Below, one piece after another: positions 10,936 to 22,514 of a stretch of DNA of 64,000 nt; within the stretch, counting starts at the first letter, position 1, and each line of letters starts with the position of its first letter. The translations under genes were made by a program, and so were the position numbers. The DNA lies in NCBI RefSeq assembly GCF_905171765.1, contig NC_053390.1, positions 513,281,565 through 513,345,564 on the forward strand. The letters are read 5' to 3'. Below the pieces are notes generated by a model, which worked only from the letters and a program-made list of their open reading frames with translations, was not told the origin of the DNA and did no database searches. Origin of the DNA: Bufo bufo. Lineage: Eukaryota; Chordata; Amphibia; Anura; Bufonidae.

Positions 10936-12295
10936 TTCAGGGCACAAGTGTGCAGCATTGGGATTGTTGACCCCTTTAAAGTTTTTCAGCTACCTTTTAA
11001 TTTAATACCAGAAGGGTATGAGTAGTTTCACAAAGGATTGAATTTTGTGAATGTGAAGACCATTTGTGAATTAGCTGTGAATGTAAAGCACTTTTAAATT
11101 TTATCCTGTATTACAAGTCATTTGCACAAAGTTCTACAAAACTGAGCTTTGTGCTACTGTTTGCGGGTCGGTGAATTGAACAGCTGATTTAGTTTTCCCA
11201 AAAGATAGATAAAGACAGAGAAAGTGAGAGAGAGAGAGACCTGCAGAGCCACTATTTTGTTTTTGGTGACCCCAGTATTTTCTTTGTCAGTTCTGCTGGC
11301 ACAGAAACAGCTAAACCAGTCCTTTATCAGAGGGACCCTTCCAACAACTGTAGATATTACATGCACCCCTTTGCATTTGGAATGGAGGCTGTAAAGGGAG
11401 ATTGTACTACTTTGCACTGGTTACTGTCATGGAAAGCCAATTGTGGCTGCTTTAGGAGACATGTAGCATTATGGCATTGGTGTTGGACCCTCTCTTGTGC
11501 CTTTGTATACAGTAGTACCTTAAAAAGGAATACAAAGAACTCAATGTGCTTATATAGAGAATATCATTGGTTTAGTTTGCTATAGTTTGTATTTCCTATA
11601 TGACTTCTTCGAACTACTATAGACTGTGAGGTCTTGAGTTTAGTCAGCCATTTCCATTTTGCATGTGTGTTCTTGGTTCTGCTGTTTACTTTGTTTCCTA
11701 TAGGAATGAGATGATTCCTTTGCCACTGCTGTTCCCCTAAGCTTTTTCAGATGTATATGCAAGCAATTTAAAGCCTGCCAGATCCTGTGTGCTGACTTTG
11801 AGTCTTGCGTGACCGTACTTAATTTTAGATGACATATTTACATAGCTAAATCACATGAAATGTAGAAACAAGTGAAAATTCAAGTTACTCTTGTTCACTT
11901 TATTTCCTACATAGTCATTTCTATCACGATTCTGTAAGTGACTCTTCTTGAGAGAATTTTCTGCTAATTAAATTCAGTTTCAAACATCTGAATGGGTTTG
12001 TTTTGTTGGCAAACACATAGATTTCTATACATTTTATATAGGTAAGTGGGACAGTCTCAGAAATTTCTGCGAGAAATCTGCCACATGAGGGTGAAGCTAC
12101 CTTTAATAAACCTACAGTTAAAAATGTATATTTATTAAAGTTTTAACTAAAAAAACTCTGTAGCAGTTTCAGTACCATTAAGACTTCATTTACATGGCTG
12201 AGCTGTGTGCAGGGGTCTCTGTGGCGCTGTATTATGGGGCCGTATACACTAGGTTATACTGTAGACACTGCATGCCAAAGTTCGTCATTAAAATT
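10936..12295. other. No gene recognised; short GA microsatellite
   Basis: A (ag)n run lies near 11222-11240. Otherwise AT-rich with no inverted ends and no domain-bearing frame. Confidence 0.45.
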
Positions 12296-12555
12296 AGGCC
12301 TCATGCACACGGTTGTAAGTGTTTTCCAGCCATTTTTTTTAACCCTGTAGAAATGTCCTATCCTTGCCCGCAAAACAGACAATAATAGGACATGTTCTTT
12401 TTTGTTGGTCAACAGAACTAACAAACGTATGCGTACAGCACATGTTGTGATGTCTACATCTTTTGTAATCCCAGTCAAATAAATGGGTCCACATCCGATC
12501 CACAAAAAATGCGGATCAGATGTGGACTAAAAATACGGTCGTGTCTATGAGGCCT
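12296..12555. mobile_element. MITE, AGGCCTCATGCACAC family
   Basis: Ends are aggcctcatgcacacgg at the left and cgtgtctatgaggcct at the right. Interior words (taggacatgttc, aatgggtccacatccgatcc, gcggatcagatgtgga) recur in the MITEs at 14320, 40608, 55989 and 60614, so all belong to one family or superfamily. Confidence 0.8.
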
Positions 12556-13442
12556 TTGAATGCTTGTTTTGTTTGAAATAAATAAAAAATTGCATCATAT
12601 TAAATTGTAGGCACAGTGAAGATCCCTTAGAAGTCTATGGGTACCATTTTAGGGTTTGGTATACTTGGAAGGTTATATGGAGCCATAATATAGCCAAATG
12701 CATGTGATTTTAATGTCAATGCCTTGTCAATAGATATCCAAAGGTATATATATTTCAAGTATGGTCATAGGGAGGTATCTTGCCTGATTCCTATCCACTC
12801 TCCCCTCTAAGTGTTCTCTGGAATTGAAAGAGTTAAAAATTCCAAACTCTGTGGCAGGTAAAGCTGTTATTGGGCTCATTAATCCCTGTGTATTGCTTTA
12901 ACCCTCTACCTTCCAGAGCTCACAGCTTAGACAGAGCCTGGTCCTATCCTGTGAGTATATAATAATGGAATGGAATGGAAGGCCCATGAATTCATTGCAA
13001 TGTGAGTGTAATTGTTAACATGTGGCTTTAGTGGGATGATGTCCTCTAAGCGGAGTATTATTTTAGTCTGCAGTGCTGTCACTTTAGCTGTCCTCTCACT
13101 AATGACGTGAAACATTTCTCTCCACATATCACTGACAATGTCATTGGTTAAAGTCATGCCTTTGAAAGGTACATTATGTGATAAACAATAGGTCTGGAAC
13201 AATGCTCACATTTAACCAGCCTTAAGTGCTCCTTTCAATCTGTCTACACAAAATATGGCAAGGTTAAAAGTGAGAGCGCTAAGGATTCCTGCAGTCTGTT
13301 TCTTATTGCCTTCACTACCCCTGGACTGCAAGTGAAGGAAGCCTGAAAATGTTGAGTGTATTTATGCAACCTGGATGTTTAAATAAACCTTGAGGTTCAC
13401 ATACTTATATGGAATTTAAATTATTTTGTTTGCATTTTGATC
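12556..13442. other. No gene or repeat recognised
   Basis: AT-rich single-copy-looking sequence; a short tggaa-type run near 12965-12985. Confidence 0.4.
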
Positions 13443-13450
13443 TGCTAGAT

Positions 13451-13597
13451 CAGGGCTGGCCAACCTGCGGCTCTCCAGCTGTTGTAAAACTACAATTCCC
13501 ACCATGCCCTGCTGTAGGCTTATAGCTGTAGGCAGTCTAGGCATGCTGGGAGTTGTAGTTTTGCAACATCTGGAGAGCCACAGGTTGGCCATCCCTG
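13451..13597. mobile_element. hAT-type MITE, 147 bp
   Basis: Flanked by the exact 8-bp duplication tgctagat (13443-13450 and 13598-13605). Ends are cagggctggccaacctg and caggttggccatccctg, with ctccagctgttgtaaaacta mirrored by tagttttgcaacatctggag. The 8-bp duplication and CAGGG..CCCTG ends are hallmarks of hAT-mobilised elements. Confidence 0.9.
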
Positions 13598-13605
13598 TGC
13601 TAGAT

Positions 13606-14319
13606 CCCTTCTTATCAAGAACCTGCTACAGTGTATGATTACAAGGTGCCTGATGTTCTCATTTTCATCAGTGGTTTAGTTGATGAGTTTAGGGTTGGTT
13701 TGTGTAGCCAAGGCAAGCAAGTAACATTGTGGAGTAAAGCACGGGAGGATAGAAAAGCAGCTTGAGCCAGTGATGGGACATATAGCTTATTTGAACACCT
13801 ACAAATAAAAACCATCTGTGTGTTGTCATTCTGCAGCCATGGGTTTTTCAACCTCATCTGCTCTTCTACTGTATCTCAAGGTGGCCATATGCATAAGATA
13901 GAAGTAGATTGATGATGAACAACCATTGAAATAAGAATTGTCTTGTGAACAATTGTGATATAGACGCAGTCATACAAATTTTGTTCAATATTGGGTGCTA
14001 CAGTCATTCGGAAATACCATATGTGTTCAATGACACCAGGCAAAAGATAAACAATCTTTCGGAGAACATTCATTTATGAAAAATTGGTCTTACAAAAATT
14101 TGAAACACAGGTCTTCATACATATATTCATAGTGTGTTATCAGTTGGCTAAAACAATAGGTTCGTTGTTATATTTTACCTGACAAACAATCATTTTGGTT
14201 GAAATTGTCCATTTTGTTCAACTTTAGACTTACACCTTTTACACCGGCAGATTAATGTGCCCTTAAATGAACACTGCTAAATTTTATAGTATATTGATCA
14301 GTACTTGTTTATCACATTT
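13606..14319. other. No gene or repeat recognised
   Basis: AT-rich sequence with short frames only. Confidence 0.4.
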
Positions 14320-14613
14320 AGGCTCCATTCAGACAACCGTAGAATGGGTCCGCATCCGTTCCGCAATTATTATTCATTCTCTATGGGGCCGGAAGAGATG
14401 CGGACAACACACAGTGTGCTGTCCGCATCCGCATTTCCGGAGTGCAGCCACGATCTTCCGGTCCGCAGCTCCGGGAAAAAAATAGAGCATGTCCTATTCT
14501 TGTCTGCAATTGCGGACAAGAATAGTTATTTCTATGGGGGTGCCAGCCAGGTGTATTGCGAATCAGCAATTTGTGGATCCGCAATGCACTACGGACGTCT
14601 TAATGGAGCCTTA
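14320..14613. mobile_element. MITE with TAGGCTCCATT ends
   Basis: Ends taggctccattcagacaacc and gtcttaatggagcctta are inverted. The interior has acacacagtgtgctgtccgc and tcctattcttgtctgcaatt, shared with the AGGCCTCATG family. Confidence 0.8.
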
Positions 14614-14684
14614 TATGTCACAATAATCATACTGTTTGGGGACATAGTCTGCATATTGTCAGCAGCACATCTGTTCACTTAGGG

Positions 14685-15960
14685 GAGGGGTGGGGAACCT
14701 TTTTGCTGCTGAGGGCCATTTGGATATTTGTAACATCATTCGGGGGTCCTACAAAGTTCTCAACTTAAAAATTTGACGGCTATATTTGGTCAAACATATA
14801 ACTGACTTAAGGGTTAGTTACAGAAATTGTGCTTTAATTAAAAAAAATCCAGAGCACTGTATTTTTGCAGCACAAAACGGCACCTGCACTGTATGTATTA
14901 CATATAGTACAGGGACCATTTTGACCAGGCATAGCAGTCTAATTTTCAAGTTCTGAATATTATTTTAGTTCTTTATTTGGCATTAATGGCAGCCAAGCTG
15001 TCCCTGCCTTTGTCCCTTTCTCAGTCTCAGATCTGCCCCCCACCTCCATCAGTCTCCTATCAGACCCCCCAGCCTACATCAGCCTTAGATCAGACTCCCA
15101 TCAGATCTCTCAGCCTCAGATAAGACCCCCATCAGCCCCTCCCTAGCCTCAGATCAGCCCCTATCAGACCCCCAACCTCAGATCAGACCCCCCAGCCTCA
15201 GATCAGACCCCCAGCCTCAGATCATACCCCTAGCAAACTCCCCAGCCTAAGATAAGACCCTCATCAGACTCCTCAGCCTCAGATCAGACTCTCATCAGAC
15301 CTCCCAGCCTCAGATCAGACCCCCATCAGACCTCCACCCTCAGATAAGACCCCCCAGCCTCAAATTAGACCCTCCCCAGCCTTAGATCAGACCCGCATCA
15401 GACCCATCAGCCTCAGATCACACCACCATCAGACCTCCCAGCCTCAGATCACACCCCCATCAGACCATCCCTAGCCTCAGATTAGCCCCATCAGACCCTC
15501 CCTAGCCTCAGATCAGCCCCCATCAGACCCTGCCTAGCCTAGATCAGACCCTAATTAGACCCTCCCCAACCTCAGATCAGCCCCCATCAGACCCCTCAGC
15601 CTAAAATCAGACCCCTCCCAGCCTCAGATCAGACCCTCCCCACCCTCAATTAGCCTCAGATCAGCCCCCATCAGACCCCCCAGCATCCAATCAGACCTAA
15701 GATCAGATGATAAAAAAAATAAAAATAAACCTACCTCAACAGCTCTGAATGGTGCTGCTACTTGGCAGATTCACTTACCCTTCCTGGTCGCCTTCCAGCC
15801 GCGCTGTACTGTGACCTGACAGCACACAGCGCCAGGTCATAGTGTGCGTCTACGTGCACTATGTCCTGACACTGTACGTGTCAGGACACAGAGGCTGGGG
15901 GCCACATGAATTGATCCTGGGGCCTTATGCGTCCTGCAGGCCGGAGGTTCCCCACCCCTG
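14685..15960. mobile_element. hAT-type element carrying a minisatellite
   Basis: Exact 8-bp duplication acttaggg lies at 14677-14684 and 15961-15968. Ends are gaggggtggggaacc and ggttccccacccctg; the left differs from the inverse of the right at the first base. The interior has no transposase; about 700 bp is a degenerate tandem array (15010-15710). The element landed in the loop of an older hairpin: agcagcacatct just outside the left end pairs with agatgtgctgct just outside the right. Confidence 0.9.
15010..15710. repeat. Minisatellite, unit about 18-25 bp
   Basis: Many imperfect copies of cagcctcagatcagaccccc, some with an extra catcagac. Units vary in length and order, so slippage and unequal exchange have acted. 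One strand is strongly pyrimidine-rich. It lies wholly inside the hAT element. Confidence 0.9.
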
Positions 15961-15968
15961 ACTTAGGG

Positions 15969-16442
15969 AGATGTGCTGCTCAGAAATGATTGTTTTTAAC
16001 TGTTTTTAATGATTGTTTCTGTTGACTGATCGGCAAATTATTTGGAAAGAAAATTTATTGGCTCTATCATCAGCCAAAAAGACATAAATGTGGCCACCTC
16101 AGGTTCGCTAGAAAACAGGCAGGATCAGACCCCACAAAGTTTGTTTTTACTGTGTAGGCATAGCGTAACCATAACCAAACAGCAAGTGACCATATTCATT
16201 GGTCACTTGGCCTATGTATAACTCAGTCCCACTCATGTGAATGAATGTACGGTGATGCTCCTGGTATGCTGTGAGGAGGGCTCAGTGCTCGTTCCTGATA
16301 AGCAGCTGAGGTGCGTGGAATTCCACCGATCAATATTATTCTTCTGGAAAACTCCTTTAAGTAAGACTATTTGTAAAGTTGCGTCATGGTTTACTTTGGA
16401 TGTATTGTTTAAGTAAAAATGGTTATATTAAAACTCAAAATG
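15969..16442. other. No gene recognised
   Basis: Includes ttccaccgatcaatattatt and actcctttaag near 16320-16362, which resemble the right end of a TTAA-type MITE, but no left partner was found. Confidence 0.35.
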
Positions 16443-16683
16443 AAGGCTAGTTTCACATCTGCGTCTGGGAGATCCGGGCTGGCAGTTCCGGCAGAGCATA
16501 CTGGGACTTGGCCGGATAAAAACTGCTGTGTGCAGCATTTTTTCCCCGGCCGATTATCTCTATATTTGGGGTCCAGAGGACAGGGGGCTGTATCCTGCAA
16601 TGCCAGATCTGGAGAACTTCTGCAGGCTGTTCCCTACCAGAACAGCATGCCGGAGCCTCTGCAGCAGATGTGAAACTAGCCTT
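16443..16683. mobile_element. MITE with AAGGCTAGTTTCACA ends
   Basis: Left aaggctagtttcacatctgc and right gcagatgtgaaactagcctt are exact inverses. The right flank continues taaa, so a TTAA-like target is plausible. 241 bp, GC-richer than its flanks, no coding capacity. Confidence 0.85.
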
Positions 16684-17884
16684 AAAGCATCATCACATTT
16701 ATAAATTAAATGAATGTGAAGAGTCAATTTTCAGCTCACATCTTATTTGGGTGTTCTTAGTAAAACGTTTGAGGAAAACCTTGCAAAATCCATGACCAAG
16801 ACCATAGGGGTTCACTACACAGTTACACAGTGACCCTATAAAGTATTTGTTTGCCTGTATCGAGGAGTTTATTTGTGATCCACATTGCTGAAAGGATTTG
16901 AATTTAGACATTGATTATGTACTCTAAAAAGAAAAGGTCTATTGACTTGTAGAATGTAAAATAAAGAGATTGAATATTTCTAGGTATCCCTTCAATATAA
17001 TTTCCTTTAATGACTTCTCCATGCCAGGAATTAATTAAAATATATGCAAACATCACACTAAAGGGTCTCTGATTCAACCAAAGTTATCTTTCTGACAAAA
17101 CTATATATTTTTATACTAGCTATTTTAGGAAGTGATACTAAAGTAGTAAAACATGTTTCTGGTAATTTTCCTAGGATGGAACGCCAGGAAGGTAAATTTT
17201 ATCAGTACCATAGGCACCAAGGTGGTAAACTAGATCAGTGGAGAACTATCAAGCTCATTTTGTACACTACATATACTATTAATGCCTCACAAATGTTTGA
17301 ACCTAGAGTTTCTGCACATGATAGAGAGCATTATGATTGTAGCTCATAGAGAATTTATTGCTGTTCTTTTCTTGGAAGCCTTGCATAAGCTATGTAATAT
17401 ACAGTAAAAATGCCCACATTGCCAGAGATTGTGGTTTGGAACATCAAAGCATTGGCTTTGACTAAGAGAAAGGTGGTTGGTGCCATACTTAAAAAGTGAT
17501 GAGCTAATGTAATTTTTACTCAACACAGTTTCTAGAGTTTACAAAAAAAATTGCATACCAAACAAAAACATCTATTTAGCACATCAGAGGATGACAGAAA
17601 CACTAAACAAATGTCTTCCAAAGCAGCAGGATTGTTTCATTTTCTTCCATCTCTTAAAGATGACAGCTCTTTGTACTGATGTACTGATGGTGAAGAGTCT
17701 TATGTAGTTTTTAGGTGTGCCATATATGTTTACATTTTTTGAAGTCCAGTTTTATAAACCCTTTTTTCACTATTAAGACCTCATGCAATGCCACTGGAGT
17801 CTGCAATTCTGTATCATGGTAACATAGGAGACCCATGTGCTGCCATACTGTTCTCTAGAGATACAGTCCTCTTCAGATACCGTT
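16684..17884. other. No gene or repeat recognised
   Basis: AT-rich with chance frames only. Confidence 0.45.
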
Positions 17885-19305
17885 AACTTTTTTTCACATT
17901 TTGTTATGTTGCAGCCTTATGTTGCAAAATTTAAAAAGTTCATTTTTTTCAATTATTCTGCACGCAATACCCCAAAATGACATAGTGAAAACAGAATGTT
18001 CGAAATCTTTGCTAATTTATTGAAAATGAAAAACTAAATTATGGCATTGGCATAAGTATTCAGACCCTTCACTCACAATTTAGGTGAAGCACTTTTAGCA
18101 ATGATTACACCTTCTAGTATTCTTGGGTAGGTTTGCACACCTGGATTTAGGGATTTTTTGCCATTCTTATAGATTCTTTCAAGCGCAGTCAGGCAGCTAT
18201 TTTCATATCTCTCCAGAGATGTTCCATTGAGTTCAAGTTGGGGTTCTGGTTGGGCCACTCAATGACATTCACAGTTGTCCCTAAGCCACTCCTATGCTGT
18301 CTTGGCTGTATGTTTAGGGTCATTGTCTTGCTGGTGAACCGTCAGCCCAGGTGAACCGTCAGCCCAGTCTGAGGTCTAGAGCACCCTTGATCAGGTTTTT
18401 AATAACAATATATCAGTATTTTGTTCCATTCAGCGTTCCTTCAACTATAACCAGTCTCCCTGTCCTATCCACTGAAATAAAAAAACACAGCATGATGTTG
18501 CCTTCACTGTAGGAATGGTATTGAGCAGTGCCTGGTTTTCTCAGACCAAAAAAAGCATGTTTATCACAGTCTGCTTTTTTTTTTTTTGCTAAATTTCATG
18601 TGTCTTTTACTGAAGAAAGGCTTCTTTCTTGCCACTCTGCCTTAAAGCCCAGATTGGTGGAATGCTGTTGTGATTGTTGACCTCCTAGTAGTTTATCCTA
18701 GCTCCACACAGGATATTTGGAAGTCAGCCAGAATTCTTGGTCACTTCTCTTACCAAGGCCTGTTTCCCCAGATTACTTTGTTTGGTGGGAAGAGTCCTGA
18801 TTGTTCCAAACATCTTTCATATAAAAATTATGGAGGCCAGTGCTCTCTTGGGAATTTTCTGTGCAGTAAAAAATGTTTGTACCCTTCTCCAGATCTGTGT
18901 CTCCACACAATCCTGTCTCTACAGGCTACTCTGTCCTCCTTGTGGCTTGGTTTTTGCTCTTATATGCATTGTTAGTTAGTAAGACATTATATAGACAGGT
19001 GTCACTCCAAATCATTTCAGAATTTACCAAAGGTGACTCCAATCAAGGTGTAGAAAGACCTCTAAGATGATCAAGACAAATGGCAGGCCCCCAGATCTAA
19101 GTTTCAAGTAAAGGGTCTGAATACCTATGTCCAGGTAAAATGTTTGTTTCCTTTTTAATGCATTTGTAAACGTTTCTAAATGTCTGTTTTCACTTTCTCA
19201 TTATGGGGTATTGAGTGCAGAGTGATGAGTAAAACTAGAATTTTTGTTTTTACATTATAACAAGGCCCCAACATAACAAAAAGTGAAAAAAGTGAAAATG
19301 TCTGA
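17885..19305 (-). mobile_element. Decayed Tc1/mariner element, minus strand
   Basis: Terminal inverted repeats of roughly 90 bp can be aligned: cacattttgttatgttgcag and gcaataccccaaaatgacat on the left, and gggtattgagtgcagagtga and caacataacaaaaagtgaaa on the right. The body carries a minus-strand transposase relic. Many substitutions and small indels make this one of the older Tc1 copies here. Confidence 0.8.
18050..19000 (-). pseudogene. Tc1 transposase relic
   Basis: Transposase that cuts and pastes the element at TA. Near the plus-strand coordinates 18180-18260 the minus strand reads EWPNQNPNLNSMEHLWRDMK, the C-terminal signature around the third catalytic acid (normally SPDLNPIEHLW). 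Upstream parts are recognisable only as DNA similarity to the general Tc1 layout, with frameshifts and a duplicated segment (gtgaaccgtcagcccag twice near 18335-18367). Not functional. Confidence 0.8.
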
Positions 19306-20500
19306 AGACCTTCCGAATGCATTTTACTTCTCGGGAAGAATACAGTATATCTGTAATATGTCATGTAATGTAAAATTTTCATATTCTGTAAGGAAATACA
19401 CCTATAGTACTTTTCTAATCTGTAGCTATAGCTACTTTGTGTAGTTGATAAGTTAGAATCTCTGTGTCAGCTTAGATATGTGGGGGCTTAGATATGTGGG
19501 GGAAAGCATTAACTGCTTAAGGGAACGCATAAATAAACATTGATCAAATATTAAGAACACAAAACACAGTGTATCACAACATTCTAAGTGGGTTCATAAT
19601 AGTGATCATTCCTATCTAAAAGTTACCCCAATAGAAACGATAGACCACATGGATTATGCCTTTTTTAATAGTCTTCATTGGGCCTATATATGTATAGATA
19701 TAGAAATAGAACATAGTATGTTACATCCATAGCATCTATCCATAAGCATCCTTTGGTCTTCTAACATATATAACATACAAAACATATAATTTTAAACAAT
19801 ATTTTGGTAGTCTGTTCTGTTGGTGGGTTTTTATATTGCTCATTATGTCTTTCTAGTTGTATTCATATTAAGTTTACTTCTCTATTTTGTTTACATCACC
19901 AATGGCTACAGAAGTAACATTAACTTGTTATAATTTTAACCTATATGTCATCCACTGTGGATGAAATTAATAGTACTCATAATCGCTTGCAGTCCAGTTG
20001 AACAGACACCATTCTGTGTTTCGGGAGAGCAGCATTCCACTTTTGGTTTTATTTTTTGCCAATAGTAATCATTTCAGTTAATAATAATAATATGTACTTC
20101 TAAAAACACATAAGATTATTTTATTAAAAAGTTTCCAGTACAACAGATATAGCCAGCTTTGTCAATGTCAGCACGGTATGTTTTCCCTGTCCTTAAAACT
20201 TTGCCTGTAGTTCTAATGTTTTTACTCTAGAGGGGAGTCACTTCATACATTTTAATTTTCCCCAAGGTAATGCGGAACAAAGATGCCAGTTTCTGTAGAT
20301 GTTTTTAGAAAGCTAAAAGTGAAACTTGATTTGTCGTAGTCAATTACTGGTATATTGTAGTATTATCTTATATTCAGCTTATATTTTCTCATATTTCTCC
20401 CTTAATCAATTAGAAAGGCAATTAACAACAGGAACAATTTTCTTAAAATTATTTTGTCCTAAACATATATGTCTTTCACCTCCAAAATCAGCTTCAGACT
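19306..20500. other. No gene or repeat recognised
   Basis: AT-rich. A tandem pair of tagatatgtgggggctt words lies near 19472-19502. Confidence 0.4.
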
Positions 20501-20830
20501 AAGCACAACTTGAATTCCAGCATAGTTAAAAACCTTCAAAACCAGAGTCTTTATGTATGCTAAGCTAAAAAACCCATACACATGAAACTTTGATGCGTTT
20601 CGGGCCCCTCTGGATTCTTAGTCATAATGCAAATGTCAGAATAAACCACAATTTAAAAAATGCTTATAGTTAGTACTGAACCAATAGGAATTATCTCAAT
20701 TAGAAGAACATCTGATTATCTGTGTGATATTAACTCTTCATTAGTGGTATGACTGGACAGTTTTCAAACAGGAAATAATTAAATTGCAATTGATACAGGT
20801 GTATTAAACAAATGAAACACATATATATAT
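20501..20830 (-). mobile_element. Possible PLE leader relic, minus strand
   Basis: On the minus strand this contains gggcccgaaacgcatc (plus coordinates about 20593-20608) preceded by ctaagaatccagagg. PLE hammerhead ribozymes have ctgangaa, then a stem, then gaaacgcgtc; here two G to A changes and one CpG to CpA change would account for the difference. Weak evidence, supported by two clearer hammerheads elsewhere in the window. Confidence 0.3.
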
Positions 20831-20943
20831 ATATAATATCTGCATTATAAACGACTAACCTAGAAACTCTCAAAGTAAGCACACCATATTTCCAAAAATA
20901 AGCATACCTTTCTTATGGAAATCCATGCTCTAATCCTGATTTT

Positions 20944-21128
20944 TATTTTTATGTAAATAATGTTTTTAGTGCACCAGGGGCGGTGCTTCTACATTTGGTG
21001 CACCTGGCTTTCTCTGCCTCATCTGCGTTATCACTACAGGCTCTGAAATCCCAGCGATTATTAATCGAGAGGGGTAAACACTGAATGTTGCTTCTGGAGG
21101 AGAGATGGTGCACCAAATAGAGTAGTCC

Positions 21129-21166
<38 letters not shown>

Positions 21167-21210
21167 TTATTTTTTGCATATAATCATAAAAATGCATAAA
21201 GATAAAAAAT
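20944..21210. repeat. Short inverted repeat plus (TA)n
   Basis: The word atttggtgcacc (20993-21004) pairs with ggtgcaccaaat at about 21107-21118. A (ta)n microsatellite follows at about 21134-21162. Confidence 0.5.
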
Positions 21211-22335
21211 ATGCATTTTTCAGTATTAGAGGACCAGATTTTAACAAGAAAGTATGGCTATGTTATAGAGCACATCCTACATAGTGGTATGCTTACTTTC
21301 AAACTGGTTTTGGATATAACAGACTCCTTTTAAACTTTATTTAAACTCTTTGTAACCAGATATGGCTATTTAGGCTATTTATACTTTATAAAAACTTAAA
21401 AAGTTTTCTGTATAAGCAAATCCATCATGGCATTTATATTTGTAACTGTACATTACCAACATAACTTCTTGAATTTTTTATGAATATTTGTCAGATTCCC
21501 AAATTTTCAAATGAAACGGAATTTATATTTTCTCATAATGATAGAAACGATGGTATGAAAGACGCCTGCACCAGGTGCCTGGCTCAGGCAAAAAAGGAGC
21601 AACAAATGACCACTGAAAATCTTCAATTGAAAAACAAAACAAAAAATAAACAGCAAGACCAAGACCATGACTGCCATGCTGATAAGACGACTGCTGAGCG
21701 TATTAATCTAGTGGAGCATAATGAGTTAAGGTTAAAGCAATGTAGTTTGTTATTTCAATATGTATGGAAAACCTTAAGAGTGATCAGACAGGTGATATAT
21801 CTCAACATTACTAATGTTCTTATAGCAAAAATTTATTATTCCAGGAAATAATATGAATATTCTCTGCGGAGGCATGTTTTTTTTTGCGGTCTGTAACTTG
21901 TCCTCAGCAGTTTCCTGCTTGGCAGCTTCTCGCTACAAAATGTAATCATATGGAACTGATAAGAAGAAAGAGAAGCCTCACTATCCAGGGATGAAACTAT
22001 AGGGAATGTTGCAGACACAACCAGGCTGTGATGCCTAAGGGGCTTAAAGGAACACTGCACATAGGTAATGCACAAAAGATAAAAAAAATAAAATCCCAAC
22101 ACTTCCTTCCTTTATCTTCTCCTTCCCCTTGGTCCTATTTTGTCTCATATTAAATAAGAAATATATAAAGGAATCTCTCTGTGTCTTAGGGGTTCATTCA
22201 TGTCCCCTCTCCTCCTATATGACAAGTGACAGAGGCAGGAGTCTCCCTGTTGTGCAGTAGGACAAAAAGATTGTTATTCCCTGCCCTTTTGGTTAAGCAC
22301 CCATGTCAGCCTCCAGCTGAAAAAGGGGAAGATCA
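21211..22335. other. No gene supported
   Basis: A 123-codon frame at 21480-21851 is rich in K, Q and N and has no recognisable domain; its length is not unusual for AT-rich DNA. Confidence 0.35.
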
Positions 22336-22339
22336 TTAA

Positions 22340-22514
22340 GGCTGAGTTCTCACTTCAGTTATTTGATCGGTTATTGTGTATAATTGGTCAAAAACACAGA
22401 ACATGTGCGGCTCTTTCCATTACACCCTATATATGTGTAGGCTCCACTACTGGTTTTGGCTCACAATAACTGATGGAAATAACTGACTAAATAGCTGGAC
22501 TCTGAACTCAGCCT
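22340..22514. mobile_element. MITE with TTAA-like flank
   Basis: Ends ggctgagttctcacttcagt and gactctgaactcagcc are inverted; ttaa precedes the left end (22336-22339) and taac follows the right. Inner arms include cggttattgtg and cacaataactg. Confidence 0.75.

Noticed and set aside
15010..15710. CRISPR-like array
   Set aside because: Units are contiguous and variable with no unique spacers; it is a minisatellite inside a hAT element.
21480..21851. 123-codon plus-strand frame, polar and K/Q-rich
   Set aside because: No recognisable domain, and long polar frames are expected in AT-rich sequence.
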